Source: JAIFWV01 sp964580495
Lineage (GTDB): Bacteria; Patescibacteriota; Doudnabacteria; UBA920; O2-02-FULL-48-8
NCBI GenBank assembly: GCA_964580495.1
Contig: CAZOKE010000013.1
Coordinates: forward strand, 1-26,968
DNA length: 26,968 nt
Direction: 5' to 3'
The notes below the pieces were generated by a model. The model saw nothing but the letters and a program-made list of their open reading frames with translations. It did no database searches and had not been told where the DNA came from. The translations under genes and the position numbers were made by a program. Shown one piece after another: positions 1 through 7,157 of the stretch (position 1 is the first letter of the stretch; each line of letters begins with the position of its first letter).

Positions 1-144
1 CCAGCACCTGATTTGGTTGCCAATGTTGGATTGGAATGGTTATGGCGGCTGATTATGCAACCATCAAGAGTGCTTCGGATTTTTAATGCCGTGATCGTGT
101 TTCCCTGGATCGTACTTAATTATAAATTCAATGGACAAAATTAG
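1..144 (+). CDS. WecG/TagA/CpsF family glycosyltransferase, C-terminal end (partial)
   Basis: The window opens inside a reading frame that runs from base 1 to a TAG at 142-144 and gives 47 residues. The stretch starting APDLVANVGLEWLWRL, followed by QPSRVLR, matches the C-terminal signature of WecG/TagA/CpsF glycosyltransferases (aP.w....GLEW.yRL..eP.R..R). Members transfer N-acetylmannosaminuronate, N-acetylmannosamine or similar sugars onto lipid-linked intermediates at the inner face of the membrane during surface polymer synthesis. The last 14 bases overlap the start of gltX, so the two genes are probably cotranscribed and translationally coupled. The catalytic part lies outside the window, so the donor sugar cannot be inferred. 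Confidence 0.85.
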   Translation, partial: PAPDLVANVGLEWLWRLIMQPSRVLRIFNAVIVFPWIVLNYKFNGQN

Positions 145-1618
145 AGTCAGGTTTGCCCCAAGCCCAACCGGCTTTTTGCACATTGGCGGTTTGCGCACCG
201 CGCTTTTTAACTACCTCTTTGCAAAAAAGAATAAAGGAGTTTTTATTTTGCGTTTGGAAGACACTGACCGCGCCCGGTTTGTACCTGGAGCAACCGAAAA
301 CATTGCCCAAACATTGCAGGAATTCCGAATTCCAGCTGACGAGGGGTTGTACTGGGACACCACTGTTCGGGAAAGAGGGGACTTTGGACCATACAGGCAA
401 TCAGAACGGCTGGAAATTTACAAAAAATATACCGAAGAATTGCTTCGTAAAAAAGCCGCATATTATTGTTTCTGTACCCCGCAACGCCTGGAAGAGTTAA
501 GAAAAATTCAAGAAGCTGCTCACCATCCTCCAAAGTACGACAAGCATTGCCTGAAATTATCAGAATCCGAAATCAGCCAAAAGCTGCAAGATGGAACCCC
601 TCATGTGCTCAGGCTCAATGTCCCAAGCGACCAGACGATTCGCTTCAGTGACTTGATTCACGGAGAAATTTCAATCTCCACCAATGAAATCGATGATCAG
701 GTACTGCTTAAGTCTGACGGTTACCCCACTTACCATTTGGCGAATGTGGTGGATGACCACACCATGGAAATCAGCCATGTCATCCGCGGAGACGAATGGA
801 TTCCTTCCACACCAAAGCACATTCTGCTTTACTCAGCTTTCGGATGGGAGTCGCCGCAATTTGCGCACCTGCCGCTGCTGCTTTCGAAGTCCCGCAAAAA
901 ACTTTCCAAACGTGAAGGCGACGTTTCTGTTCGGGAATTCATAGAAAAAGGTTATCTGCCAGAAGCGCTTTTAAATTTTGTCGCGTTCCTGGGATGGAAC
1001 CCAAAAACCGAGCAAGAAATTTTCACCCTGGAGGAACTTACAGAGCAGTTCTCTTTCGACAAAGTCAATACTGCGGGAGCAATTTTTGATCTGGAAAAGC
1101 TAGATTGGATCAACGGCATATACATCAGAAAACTAGATATCGTAGACCTCTTTGCGCGCATTGCGCCATTCTTAACTTTGGCAGGAATCGAATTTGGCAA
1201 ATTTCCCAAAGAATTTATATGGAAGATCCTCAAACTGGAGCAGGAACGTCTAAAAAAACTTTCCGAGATAGGGGATAGGGTTCAATATTTCTTTAAAGAT
1301 CCGGAATACGACCCTGCCCTGCTTTTATTTAAAAAGGGGACTAAAGAATCCTCGAAATCAAACCTAAACCTGCTGTTGAACTTGCTTCGTAATTTGGAGC
1401 CAAAAGATTTTTCGAAAGACAGAATTGAAAAAATATTAAAAGACTTTATAACTGAAAAATCCTTAACTACCGGAGAAGTGCTTTGGCCTTTACGGGTGGC
1501 GCTTTCCGGTTTGGACGCCAGCCCTGGCCCGTTTGAAATTATGGATGCTTTTTCAGTCTTGGAGAACGGCAAAGAAATAATCGTCAAAAGGCTCCAAAAC
1601 GCGATCAATAAATTGTAA
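131..1618 (+). CDS. gltX: glutamyl-tRNA synthetase
   Basis: A class I aminoacyl-tRNA synthetase of 495 aa that charges tRNA(Glu), and in organisms using GatCAB also tRNA(Gln). The N-terminal Rossmann fold shows FAPSPTGFLHIGG with the HIGH-type motif at residues 17-20. The KMSKS-type loop is KLSKR at residues 257-261. The all-helical C-terminal half is the anticodon-binding domain. Length is normal for the family (about 470-500 aa). The ATG at 131 sits inside the end of the upstream glycosyltransferase gene and begins MDKIRVRFAPSPTG, the usual start of the family. No SD is visible, so translation may rely on coupling. Whether it is discriminating or non-discriminating cannot be told from motifs alone. 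Confidence 0.97.
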   Translation: MDKIRVRFAPSPTGFLHIGGLRTALFNYLFAKKNKGVFILRLEDTDRARFVPGATENIAQTLQEFRIPADEGLYWDTTVRERGDFGPYRQSERLEIYKKYTEELLRKKAAYYCFCTPQRLEELRKIQEAAHHPPKYDKHCLKLSESEISQKLQDGTPHVLRLNVPSDQTIRFSDLIHGEISISTNEIDDQVLLKSDGYPTYHLANVVDDHTMEISHVIRGDEWIPSTPKHILLYSAFGWESPQFAHLPLLLSKSRKKLSKREGDVSVREFIEKGYLPEALLNFVAFLGWNPKTEQEIFTLEELTEQFSFDKVNTAGAIFDLEKLDWINGIYIRKLDIVDLFARIAPFLTLAGIEFGKFPKEFIWKILKLEQERLKKLSEIGDRVQYFFKDPEYDPALLLFKKGTKESSKSNLNLLLNLLRNLEPKDFSKDRIEKILKDFITEKSLTTGEVLWPLRVALSGLDASPGPFEIMDAFSVLENGKEIIVKRLQNAINKL

Positions 1619-1647
1619 CCTGGCGGCTTTATATTCGTATCATATTG

Positions 1648-1656
1648 TGGTATAAT
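1648..1656 (+). promoter_or_regulatory. Extended -10 promoter giving a near-leaderless transcript
   Basis: TGGTATAAT is a perfect extended -10 element (TGnTATAAT). Transcription would start near 1663, only about three bases before the ATG at 1666. The downstream gene has no SD, so its mRNA is probably leaderless. Confidence 0.7.
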
Positions 1657-1665
1657 TCAGCCGAT

Positions 1666-2973
1666 ATGAATGCGAATAAGAAACAAAGTTTCAACGCAAA
1701 AAACACTTTAACAGCTTCAGTATTGATACTGGCGCTGACTTTTGTTTATTTTTCGAAGCCAAAAGTAACGGCCCAGTCTGCAGATGATTTAGTGGCGCAA
1801 AAACAGGCAATCCAGCAGAAACTCGACGATATTAATAATCGAATTTCAGGATACCAGAAGCAGATTGCATCACAGCAAAAACAAGCCAATACCCTGAAAA
1901 ATCAGATTGCGGTCTTAAATTTGGAAATCGTCTCTGTAACGGCGCAAATCGAACAGACACAAGATAAAATTTCCGCCGCTAACCTGGAAATAGCGGATGT
2001 TACAAACCAAATTGTGCAGACTGAGGCCAACATCGAAAAAGAAAAAAATATCCTTCGCGACCTCATTGCCCAGATTAACGATCTCGACCAGCGTTCGCCT
2101 TTGGAAATTGCGCTTGAGAACGACAACTTCACAGATTTTCTGAATGATATGCAATTTACCACCAGCATTCAGGAGCGGAGCCAGGAAGCGTTAAACCAAA
2201 TTAAGCAGTTTAAAGCCGATTTGGAAGCGCGCCAGCTCGAGCTAAAAAAGCAAAAAAACGATTTGGATACCCTTAACCAGCAATTAACGCTGCAGCAGTC
2301 AGATTTGCAAAAGCAGAATGCATCAAAGCAGCAGCTGTTAGACAAGACCCGTGGCCAGGAAAAAGCATACCAGCAATTGCTAAGCGCTTCTGAAGCCGAC
2401 CAAAAGGCATTAAACGACGAAATCAATAATTTGGATAATCAGATTGCGGCCAAGCTGGGGAACAGGCGCCTGCCTGGCATCAAAGGCTTGTTTGCCTGGC
2501 CCATGGACGGCACCCTGACCCAAGGCTACGGCAACACCGGATTTACAAGCTTGGGTTACAGTTTTCACAACGGCATAGACATAGCTGCACCAGCCGGGAC
2601 ACCGATCTACGCCGCAGCTGACGGAGTGGTCAAAGACACCGGCACCGGTGAAGGTGCGTACGGAAATTGGGTCACAGTGCAACATCCTCCACTGCCAAAG
2701 TACAACAATAAAGCACTTGTGACCTTGTATGGACATATGAGCCATTTCGTAGTCATTCAAGGGCAGACCTTAAAGCAAGGCGATCTTATAGGCTTTGAAG
2801 GGAACACAGGTAACACGACAAGACTCCTATATGGTCCTCATAGAGGATATCATCTTCACTTCACTGTTTTTGACGCAGATGGATATGGCGTCCAAGCCGG
2901 AACGCTAACAAAGAAATTCGGACCATACATGGTACCTTACGGCGCAACTTATAATCCCCTAGATTACCTCTAA
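1666..2973 (+). CDS. Coiled-coil M23 (LytM) peptidoglycan endopeptidase, EnvC-like
   Basis: A 435-aa exported murein hydrolase. The N-terminus has a basic stretch and a hydrophobic segment (about residues 15-34) ending near AQS, a signal peptide or anchor. Residues about 40-260 are a long Gln/Lys/Leu-rich coiled coil. The C-terminal M23/LytM domain has the zinc ligands HNGID (HxxxD, H301 and D305) and HLH (396-398), so unlike E. coli EnvC it appears catalytically competent. It would cleave peptide cross-links in the wall. The frame is open upstream to a TTG at 1645, but that codon lies upstream of and across the promoter -10, so the ATG at 1666 is preferred. The architecture is that of FtsEX-controlled hydrolases (EnvC, PcsB), and ftsEX lies about 9 kb away. 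Confidence 0.9.
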   Translation: MNANKKQSFNAKNTLTASVLILALTFVYFSKPKVTAQSADDLVAQKQAIQQKLDDINNRISGYQKQIASQQKQANTLKNQIAVLNLEIVSVTAQIEQTQDKISAANLEIADVTNQIVQTEANIEKEKNILRDLIAQINDLDQRSPLEIALENDNFTDFLNDMQFTTSIQERSQEALNQIKQFKADLEARQLELKKQKNDLDTLNQQLTLQQSDLQKQNASKQQLLDKTRGQEKAYQQLLSASEADQKALNDEINNLDNQIAAKLGNRRLPGIKGLFAWPMDGTLTQGYGNTGFTSLGYSFHNGIDIAAPAGTPIYAAADGVVKDTGTGEGAYGNWVTVQHPPLPKYNNKALVTLYGHMSHFVVIQGQTLKQGDLIGFEGNTGNTTRLLYGPHRGYHLHFTVFDADGYGVQAGTLTKKFGPYMVPYGATYNPLDYL

Positions 2974-2989
2974 GAGGGGAGAGGTCAAC

Positions 2990-3015
2990 AAAACCACATC
3001 AGCTGATGTGGTTTT
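2990..3015 (+). terminator. Perfect palindrome terminator after the M23 gene
   Basis: A 26-base perfect palindrome with arms AAAACCACATCAG and CTGATGTGGTTTT starts 17 bases after the stop codon. It ends in four T and then GAATTTG, so the U-tract is short. It is the likely rho-independent end of the M23 transcript. Confidence 0.6.
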
Positions 3016-3032
3016 GAATTTGTATATAAGCT

Positions 3033-3153
3033 GCGTAGATTTACGATGAATTTATTAATAGGGAATAGTAATCAGGAATTCGTCGTAACAATCTACGCGT
3101 ACTTATGCGACACGATTTTAATGATTGATTTTAAATGTATATGTCGCATAAGT
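3033..3153. repeat. Two tandem long hairpins in a non-coding spacer
   Basis: First hairpin: 3033-3052 pairs with 3077-3098 (GCGTAGATT with AATCTACGC, then a two-base bulge and 11 more pairs with one G-U), with a 24-base loop. Second hairpin: 3101-3112 (ACTTATGCGACA) pairs perfectly with 3142-3153 (TGTCGCATAAGT), with a 29-base loop. They are two bases apart and contain no ORF. Neither is followed by a T-tract, so they are not ordinary terminators. They could be a structured RNA, a small mobile-element relic or a protein-binding site. I do not recognise a family. Confidence 0.6.
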
Positions 3154-3349
3154 GTCATTGTGCGACTATCCTCTACATCCAAAATAAGGCCTTTTTAGCC
3201 CACTTCCCCCTAACTACTCATATCAGCTTTTATAATCCTGTTTGACTTCTTGCCCTCGGGATATAATGATCTGCATCGCAAGTAGTCTTCCCTAGCATTT
3301 TTAGTTTCAATTTAGTGGAACTGTTATTTAGATGAAACTTTTTCACCAA
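3154..3349. other. Non-coding remainder of the 2974-3389 spacer
   Basis: No credible gene is present. The stretch has TATAAT boxes at 3231 and 3262 without well-spaced -35 elements. A short minus-strand frame (3230-3298) contains CDADHYIPRA, which resembles the core of an HNH nuclease motif but stops at once. It is treated as a possible relic, not a gene. Confidence 0.4.
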
Positions 3350-3383
3350 CGAAAGATCCTGACTTTCGTCAGGATTGCTTTCG
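3350..3383 (-). terminator. 3' hairpin after the cysteine desulfurase gene
   Basis: Just past the minus-strand stop, CGAAAG/CTTTCG and ATCCTGAC/GTCAGGAT form a 14-bp stem with a two-base bulge. In the transcript the loop is GAAA, a GNRA tetraloop. No T-tract follows on the minus strand, so it may be a 3'-end stabilising hairpin rather than a classical terminator. Confidence 0.4.
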
Positions 3384-3389
3384 ATAATC

Positions 3390-4571
3390 CTATTTCTTGG
3401 AAGCTTGGATGATGTCTGATACCACCTTGGCAACTTGTTTGACCTCTGAAAGCGAATTTTGGGCTCCAAGGGTCAGACGAACCGTTGTGGCGGTGATGTC
3501 ATTGACCTTGCCCAAAGCTTTAATGACATGAGACGGCTCAATTGACCCGGATGTGCACGCCGATCCTGTTGATGCTGCAACTCCCGCCAAATCCAGTTTC
3601 GACATAAATAAATCAGGATCAATTCCTATGACACTAAAATTAATATTGTCCGGAGCACGCAAGTCACCAAGCGGACCATTTATAAAAATATTTGGAAGTT
3701 TGGTTATAAGCGCAAGAAGCTTGTCGCGCAATATTTCAATCTTCTTTGCCCTTTTTTGCCGCTCTTCCAAACTCCCGAACAGTTCTATTGCCTTGGCAAA
3801 ACCGATTATCCCTGCGGTATTTTGTGTTCCCGGACGTTTATCGTATTCTTGTGAGCCGCCTGTCATAAGGTTGTCTATTTGCGTACCAGTGCGAATATAA
3901 AGGGCGCCAATCCCCTTTGGCCCGTTTATCTTATGAGCTGATAAAGTCATAAGGTCCGCTCCGAGCTTATCAACGTGGCAGTTGAGGTACTTCGCAGCTT
4001 GGACGGCATCAACATGAAAATAAGTCTTATGTGATTGGCGCTTGTTAACTTCAGCCATGTGGTTGCCAATTTCCCGAATCGGCAATATGGTTCCGATCTC
4101 GTTTGATACAAAAATAGTTGATACCAAAATCGTCTTATCTGTAATTGCTTTAATCACCTCGTTTGCCGAGATAACTCCCTCTTTGGATGGGCGGACATAA
4201 GTCACGTCGATTATCCCCCACCGTTCCATAGTTTGAATCGTGTTATAAACCGACTGGTGCTCGAGCATCGTGGTCACCACGTGCGGTTTGATCTTTAGAT
4301 TATGTAAAGCATTGCTGACAATGCCGCGAATAGCATGGTTGTTTGCTTCTGTGGCACCGGACGTAAAAATTATTTCCTGCGGTTTGGCATGGATAAATTC
4401 TGCAATTTGGGCTCGGGCAAAATCAATTTTGGCCCTCGCAACCTGCCCTTCTCGGTGTATGGAATTCGGGTTGCCATAAAACTCCAATTCAAAATCGCGC
4501 ATAGCTTTGCTTACGCGTTTATCAAGCGGTGTGGTCGCGGCATTATCAAAATAAATTCTTTTTTTAGGCAT
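3390..4571 (-). CDS. Cysteine desulfurase (IscS/NifS family)
   Basis: A 393-aa PLP enzyme that removes sulfur from L-cysteine as an enzyme persulfide for Fe-S clusters or tRNA thiolation. YFDNAATTPLD opens the protein. FTSGATEANN lies in the cofactor-binding region. The PLP lysine is K214 in SAHKINGPKG. The persulfide cysteine is C339 in SACTSG. Length is typical of group I IscS/NifS. No iscU, iscR or thiolase partner is adjacent, so the acceptor is unknown. The gene starts at ATG 4571 behind a good promoter with a 5'-terminal hairpin and no SD. It is convergent with the M23 gene and divergent from the short transcript at 4667. Confidence 0.95.
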   Translation of the reverse strand: MPKKRIYFDNAATTPLDKRVSKAMRDFELEFYGNPNSIHREGQVARAKIDFARAQIAEFIHAKPQEIIFTSGATEANNHAIRGIVSNALHNLKIKPHVVTTMLEHQSVYNTIQTMERWGIIDVTYVRPSKEGVISANEVIKAITDKTILVSTIFVSNEIGTILPIREIGNHMAEVNKRQSHKTYFHVDAVQAAKYLNCHVDKLGADLMTLSAHKINGPKGIGALYIRTGTQIDNLMTGGSQEYDKRPGTQNTAGIIGFAKAIELFGSLEERQKRAKKIEILRDKLLALITKLPNIFINGPLGDLRAPDNINFSVIGIDPDLFMSKLDLAGVAASTGSACTSGSIEPSHVIKALGKVNDITATTVRLTLGAQNSLSEVKQVAKVVSDIIQASKK

Positions 4572-4580
4572 AAAATTAAA

Positions 4581-4594
4581 GCCACTTCTGTGGC
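4581..4594 (-). promoter_or_regulatory. 5'-terminal hairpin of the desulfurase mRNA
   Basis: GCCAC-AGAA-GTGGC (minus-strand reading) begins at the predicted transcription start (about 4594) and ends 10 bases before the ATG. It could protect the 5' end or modulate ribosome access. Confidence 0.4.
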
Positions 4595-4600
4595 CTCATT

Positions 4601-4629
4601 ATTTTATCAAACTTAGATAATTGTGTTAA
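4601..4629 (-). promoter_or_regulatory. Promoter of the cysteine desulfurase gene
   Basis: Read on the minus strand: TTAACA (4629-4624), 17 bases, TAAAAT (4606-4601). Its -35 lies two bases from the -35 of the divergent promoter at 4632. Confidence 0.65.
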
Positions 4630-4631
4630 AT

Positions 4632-4660
4632 TTGTGAACCACCACCAGATTAGGTATAAT
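4632..4660 (+). promoter_or_regulatory. Divergent promoter for a short terminated transcript
   Basis: TTGTGA (4632-4637), 17 bases, then a perfect TATAAT (4655-4660). Transcription should start near 4667. Confidence 0.7.
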
Positions 4661-4666
4661 TTGTAC

Positions 4667-4726
4667 TAGATAAGGAGGGCTTAGCCTTTTTGTGAATGTA
4701 AAAACTGATTGCTAAGCCAATTTTTT
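4667..4726 (+). ncRNA. Candidate small RNA or attenuator leader (about 60 nt)
   Basis: A strong promoter lies just upstream. The region ends in an intrinsic terminator: GGCTTAGC (4678-4685) pairs with GCTAAGCC (4711-4718), with an inner T5/A5 pairing, followed by AATTTTTT. The transcript would be about 60 nt. It has an SD-like AGGAGG (4673-4678) and a possible seven-codon frame from GTG 4692 that contains a Cys codon and stops inside the 3' arm. It is either a free-standing small RNA or an attenuator ahead of the methyltransferase gene at 4800. No known RNA family is recognised. Confidence 0.5.
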
Positions 4727-4799
4727 ATTACAAAGTTTATATAATAATGAGGACAAAGTTCCTAATTCCTTATTCATAATTCATTATTCCTTTCGCTAT

Positions 4800-6191
4800 A
4801 TGTATCAATATGCCTTCGTGCTGGGCCGGGTCTATACCCTGTCCCTCGCCGAATTGCTCGAAGTTTTGAAGAATTTAGGGGTCAATTATATGGTTAAAGC
4901 CTGTTCTGCCGAGGTCTGCGTGATCGAGAGCGACAAACAGCTGGATTGCGCCAAACTGCAAGCCAGACTCGGCGGGGTTATAAAAATAATTCGGCTTTTC
5001 GATACTTTCCAGAAAAAAGGCAAAGAATTCCCTTCCCAAACCCTCGCAAATTACTTTACATTCAAAAAAATAAAGGAATATTTTGCCGACTACTCAGGCA
5101 AGAAGCAATTCGGCGTTTCTATTTACGTTTTGGACCCGACTTTGCGCTTCCGCGAAGAATCAGCTCGCATCTCCTTCCTTATAAAAAAGATCCTGCAGGA
5201 ACAGTCACAGAGCGTTCGGGCTGTGATCCCGCAATTCCCCGCACAATCTTTATCTTCGGTTTTAGTAAATGAAAATCAGCTTCTGCAAAAAGGCGCAGAA
5301 ATAGTAATTATTTGCGGCAACCAGAAATTATTTGTGGGCAAAACTGTGACAGTCCAAAATTATGAAGACTACGGGCGAAGGGATTACCAGAGACCTGCAC
5401 GAGACGAGCATTCCGGCATGATCCCGCCCAAAGTGGCGCAGAGCATGATCAACCTTGCGGGAAATCTTAAGCCAATGGATTACATTTTGGATCCATTTTG
5501 CGGTTCAGGAACTATTCTCCAAGAAGCGATATTGATGGGTTTTCGCGCAATCGGCTCGGATATTGACCAGACCGCGATAGAAAACAGCGAAAAAAATCTG
5601 GAATGGTTTCGGAACCGCTATCACGTGGCTCCGAACCGCTATAAATTGATCAAATCGCATGCCGCAGAAATTTCCGTCATGCTCCCCAACTCTACAAATG
5701 GAAGCCCTTCTTACAGCATTGCAGCAGTGGTAAGCGAAGGAACTTTAGGCCCGATTTATGGCAAAATCCCGAAAAAAACCGAGATGCAGGCCAACTTCAA
5801 AAATATCGCCAAACTCTACGAACAAGTTTTCAAGGAACTAAAAAAATTGCTTCAAGAAGGTGCCAGGGTTGTGCTGAGCCTGCCTGCCTACAAAATTTCT
5901 CAGACGGATTATGAGTTCATGCCGGACCTTGACTTTGCTGCTAAAAACGAGTATACTATCCTAGATCCTATTCCAGCACCGATAAAGGCCAAGTATAGAT
6001 TTTTGCGAGTTACAGGCCGCAAATCAGTTGTCTATGACCGCAAGGACCAGATCGTGGCTCGTGAAATATTTATTTTCCACAACGGATTAATCCAACAACC
6101 AATTAATTCAGAAACTGTAGTAGAAGGTGCGACAGCGCCAGAGACAGAATCTGATCCCAAGGATGGTGTATTACTTGACCAAAAAATTTGA
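4800..6191 (+). CDS. TRM11-like SAM-dependent RNA methyltransferase
   Basis: A 463-aa protein with a THUMP-like N-terminal half (to about residue 190) and a Rossmann methyltransferase domain. The linker has the family sequence YGRRDYQRPARDEHSG followed by MIPPKVAQ. SAM-binding motif I is LDPFCGSGTILQEA near residue 230, and an acidic loop GSDID follows. At the catalytic position, where TRM11/TrmG10 enzymes have N/DPPY, this protein has SEGTLGP. Relatives I recall from CPR genomes carry TEPYLGP there. By family the substrate is expected to be tRNA (N2-methylguanosine at position 10), but the changed motif makes the reaction uncertain. About 25 acidic, disordered residues end the protein. No SD precedes ATG 4800. 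Confidence 0.8.
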   Translation: MYQYAFVLGRVYTLSLAELLEVLKNLGVNYMVKACSAEVCVIESDKQLDCAKLQARLGGVIKIIRLFDTFQKKGKEFPSQTLANYFTFKKIKEYFADYSGKKQFGVSIYVLDPTLRFREESARISFLIKKILQEQSQSVRAVIPQFPAQSLSSVLVNENQLLQKGAEIVIICGNQKLFVGKTVTVQNYEDYGRRDYQRPARDEHSGMIPPKVAQSMINLAGNLKPMDYILDPFCGSGTILQEAILMGFRAIGSDIDQTAIENSEKNLEWFRNRYHVAPNRYKLIKSHAAEISVMLPNSTNGSPSYSIAAVVSEGTLGPIYGKIPKKTEMQANFKNIAKLYEQVFKELKKLLQEGARVVLSLPAYKISQTDYEFMPDLDFAAKNEYTILDPIPAPIKAKYRFLRVTGRKSVVYDRKDQIVAREIFIFHNGLIQQPINSETVVEGATAPETESDPKDGVLLDQKI

Positions 6192-6274
6192 GTCGCAGAC
6201 CGGAGCACAATAAATTAATTTATTGGACGACGGTCGAGAACAAATTTTTTGAGAGGAGTAATATCTGTACCGAA

Positions 6275-6298
6275 GCGCTTTTTGCGAAGCAAAAACGC
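6275..6298 (+). promoter_or_regulatory. Hairpin in the rpmA leader with a detached SD
   Basis: GCG plus TTTTTGC (6275-6285, one bulged C) pairs with GCAAAAACGC (6289-6298) around a GAA loop, 23 bases before the rpmA ATG. GAGAGGAG lies further upstream at 6251-6258 and is not at working distance from the ATG. It may be an autoregulatory or ribosome-access element. Confidence 0.4.
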
Positions 6299-6321
6299 GA
6301 AGGTATCACCAATTACGACGA

Positions 6322-6606
6322 ATGGCACACAAGAAAGCCGGAGGCTCTACAGCTTTAGGACGAGATTCGCAGTCCAAGCGCCTTGGCGTCAAACTTTTCG
6401 GCGGTCAGTCGGCTAATATTGGCAATATTATTGTCCGCCAACGCGGCACAAAGTGGCATGCCGGTAAAAATGTGAAGCGCGGAAGCGATGATTCGCTTTA
6501 TGCCCTCTCTGCAGGTACCGTAAAGTTTACATCCAAAAAAGTCCGCGGATTCGACGGCCAACTGCACTTAAGAAAATTTGTCCATATACTTCCCTCCTCC
6601 AAATAA
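6322..6606 (+). CDS. rpmA: 50S ribosomal protein bL27
   Basis: A 94-aa bL27. It starts MAHKKAGGST, whose N-terminal tail reaches the peptidyl-transferase centre, and continues with SKRLGVKLFGGQ and RQRGTKWHAG, the family core. Length is typical (about 85-95 aa). The Firmicutes-type cleavable N-terminal extension is absent if the ATG is the start. The usual partner rplU (bL21) is not adjacent. The ATG has no SD. A CTG 19 codons upstream (6265) is in frame and sits six bases after AGGAG, but the bL27 N-terminus argues for the ATG. Confidence 0.96.
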   Translation: MAHKKAGGSTALGRDSQSKRLGVKLFGGQSANIGNIIVRQRGTKWHAGKNVKRGSDDSLYALSAGTVKFTSKKVRGFDGQLHLRKFVHILPSSK

Positions 6607-6612
6607 CAAATG

Positions 6613-6635
6613 CCCGCTCCCTGAGCGGGTTTTTT
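6613..6635 (+). terminator. rpmA intrinsic terminator
   Basis: CCCGCTC (6613-6619), loop CCT, GAGCGGG (6623-6629), then six T. Confidence 0.9.
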
Positions 6636-6685
6636 GTTGCTATTTTTTGGAGATTGTTTTAGCATTAAGCAATCAGGAGGATTAC

Positions 6686-7078
6686 ATGAGAGGATTGTTT
6701 TTGAGGATGGAAAGGCTCGAGGCCAATGGCGCCAGCCCTATGAAGGTGTTGTTCCTTGCCGAACCGTTGATGATCGTGATTTTAGTTGCACTGATGCTTC
6801 GATACGCCGCTGTGCTTTCTGGCCAGGTGATCCCTGTGACACATTCACGACCGGTGAACATTATCGGCTATTTATTGCTGGCCCTTGCGGTCCTCTACTG
6901 CCTGTTTGTGTTGTTTGGGCTCTGGTGCCGCAAAGACATGCTCGATCCAACATCAAAAGAGCACGAGCTGCTGATTCGCAGATACAGCACCATCGAAGTC
7001 TATGAAAAGAATGTGGCAATTTGGGCGTCAATTGCCATGATTTTTACGATCTTATCACTCGCTATTTTGGCGATTTAG
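6686..7078 (+). CDS. Small three-TM membrane protein, unknown function
   Basis: A 130-aa protein I do not recognise. The start is fixed by a perfect AGGAGG (6675-6680) five bases before ATG 6686; the open frame extends upstream to 6578 but without a better signal. Three hydrophobic segments are visible, at about residues 22-40, 58-80 and 107-129. The loop between the second and third is polar (CRKDMLDPTSKEHELLIRR) and probably cytoplasmic by the positive-inside rule. The gene is monocistronic, between two intrinsic terminators. Its strong SD contrasts with most neighbouring genes. No catalytic motif can be seen. Confidence 0.75.
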   Translation: MRGLFLRMERLEANGASPMKVLFLAEPLMIVILVALMLRYAAVLSGQVIPVTHSRPVNIIGYLLLALAVLYCLFVLFGLWCRKDMLDPTSKEHELLIRRYSTIEVYEKNVAIWASIAMIFTILSLAILAI

Positions 7079-7103
7079 GCAACGCAATTTGTTGCCTTTT
7101 TTT
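7078..7103 (+). terminator. Intrinsic terminator overlapping the stop codon
   Basis: GGCAAC (7078-7083) pairs with GTTGCC (7091-7096), followed by seven T. The left arm begins inside the TAG stop codon. Confidence 0.88.
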
Positions 7104-7110
7104 GTTGCCG

Positions 7111-7139
7111 TTTTGCTTCCGAAGTGCTAGATTTATAGT
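7111..7139 (+). promoter_or_regulatory. Probable promoter of the bactofilin-like gene
   Basis: TTTTGC (7111-7116), 17 bases, TATAGT (7134-7139). The leader would be about 12 bases with no SD. Confidence 0.45.
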
Positions 7140-7157
7140 GCAATTAACCTCAAATAT

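Noticed and set aside
3033..3153. Integron attC site
   Set aside because: The hairpins lack the paired RYYYAAC/GTTRRRY core sites, and no integrase or cassettes are nearby.
3231..3267. Two TATAAT boxes on the plus strand in the spacer
   Set aside because: The TTGACT at 3242 is only 14 bases from the second box, and no gene follows on the plus strand.
4692..4715. A seven-codon leader peptide with a Cys codon
   Set aside because: The SD to GTG spacing is long (13 bases) and one Cys codon is weak evidence. It is mentioned only with the candidate RNA.
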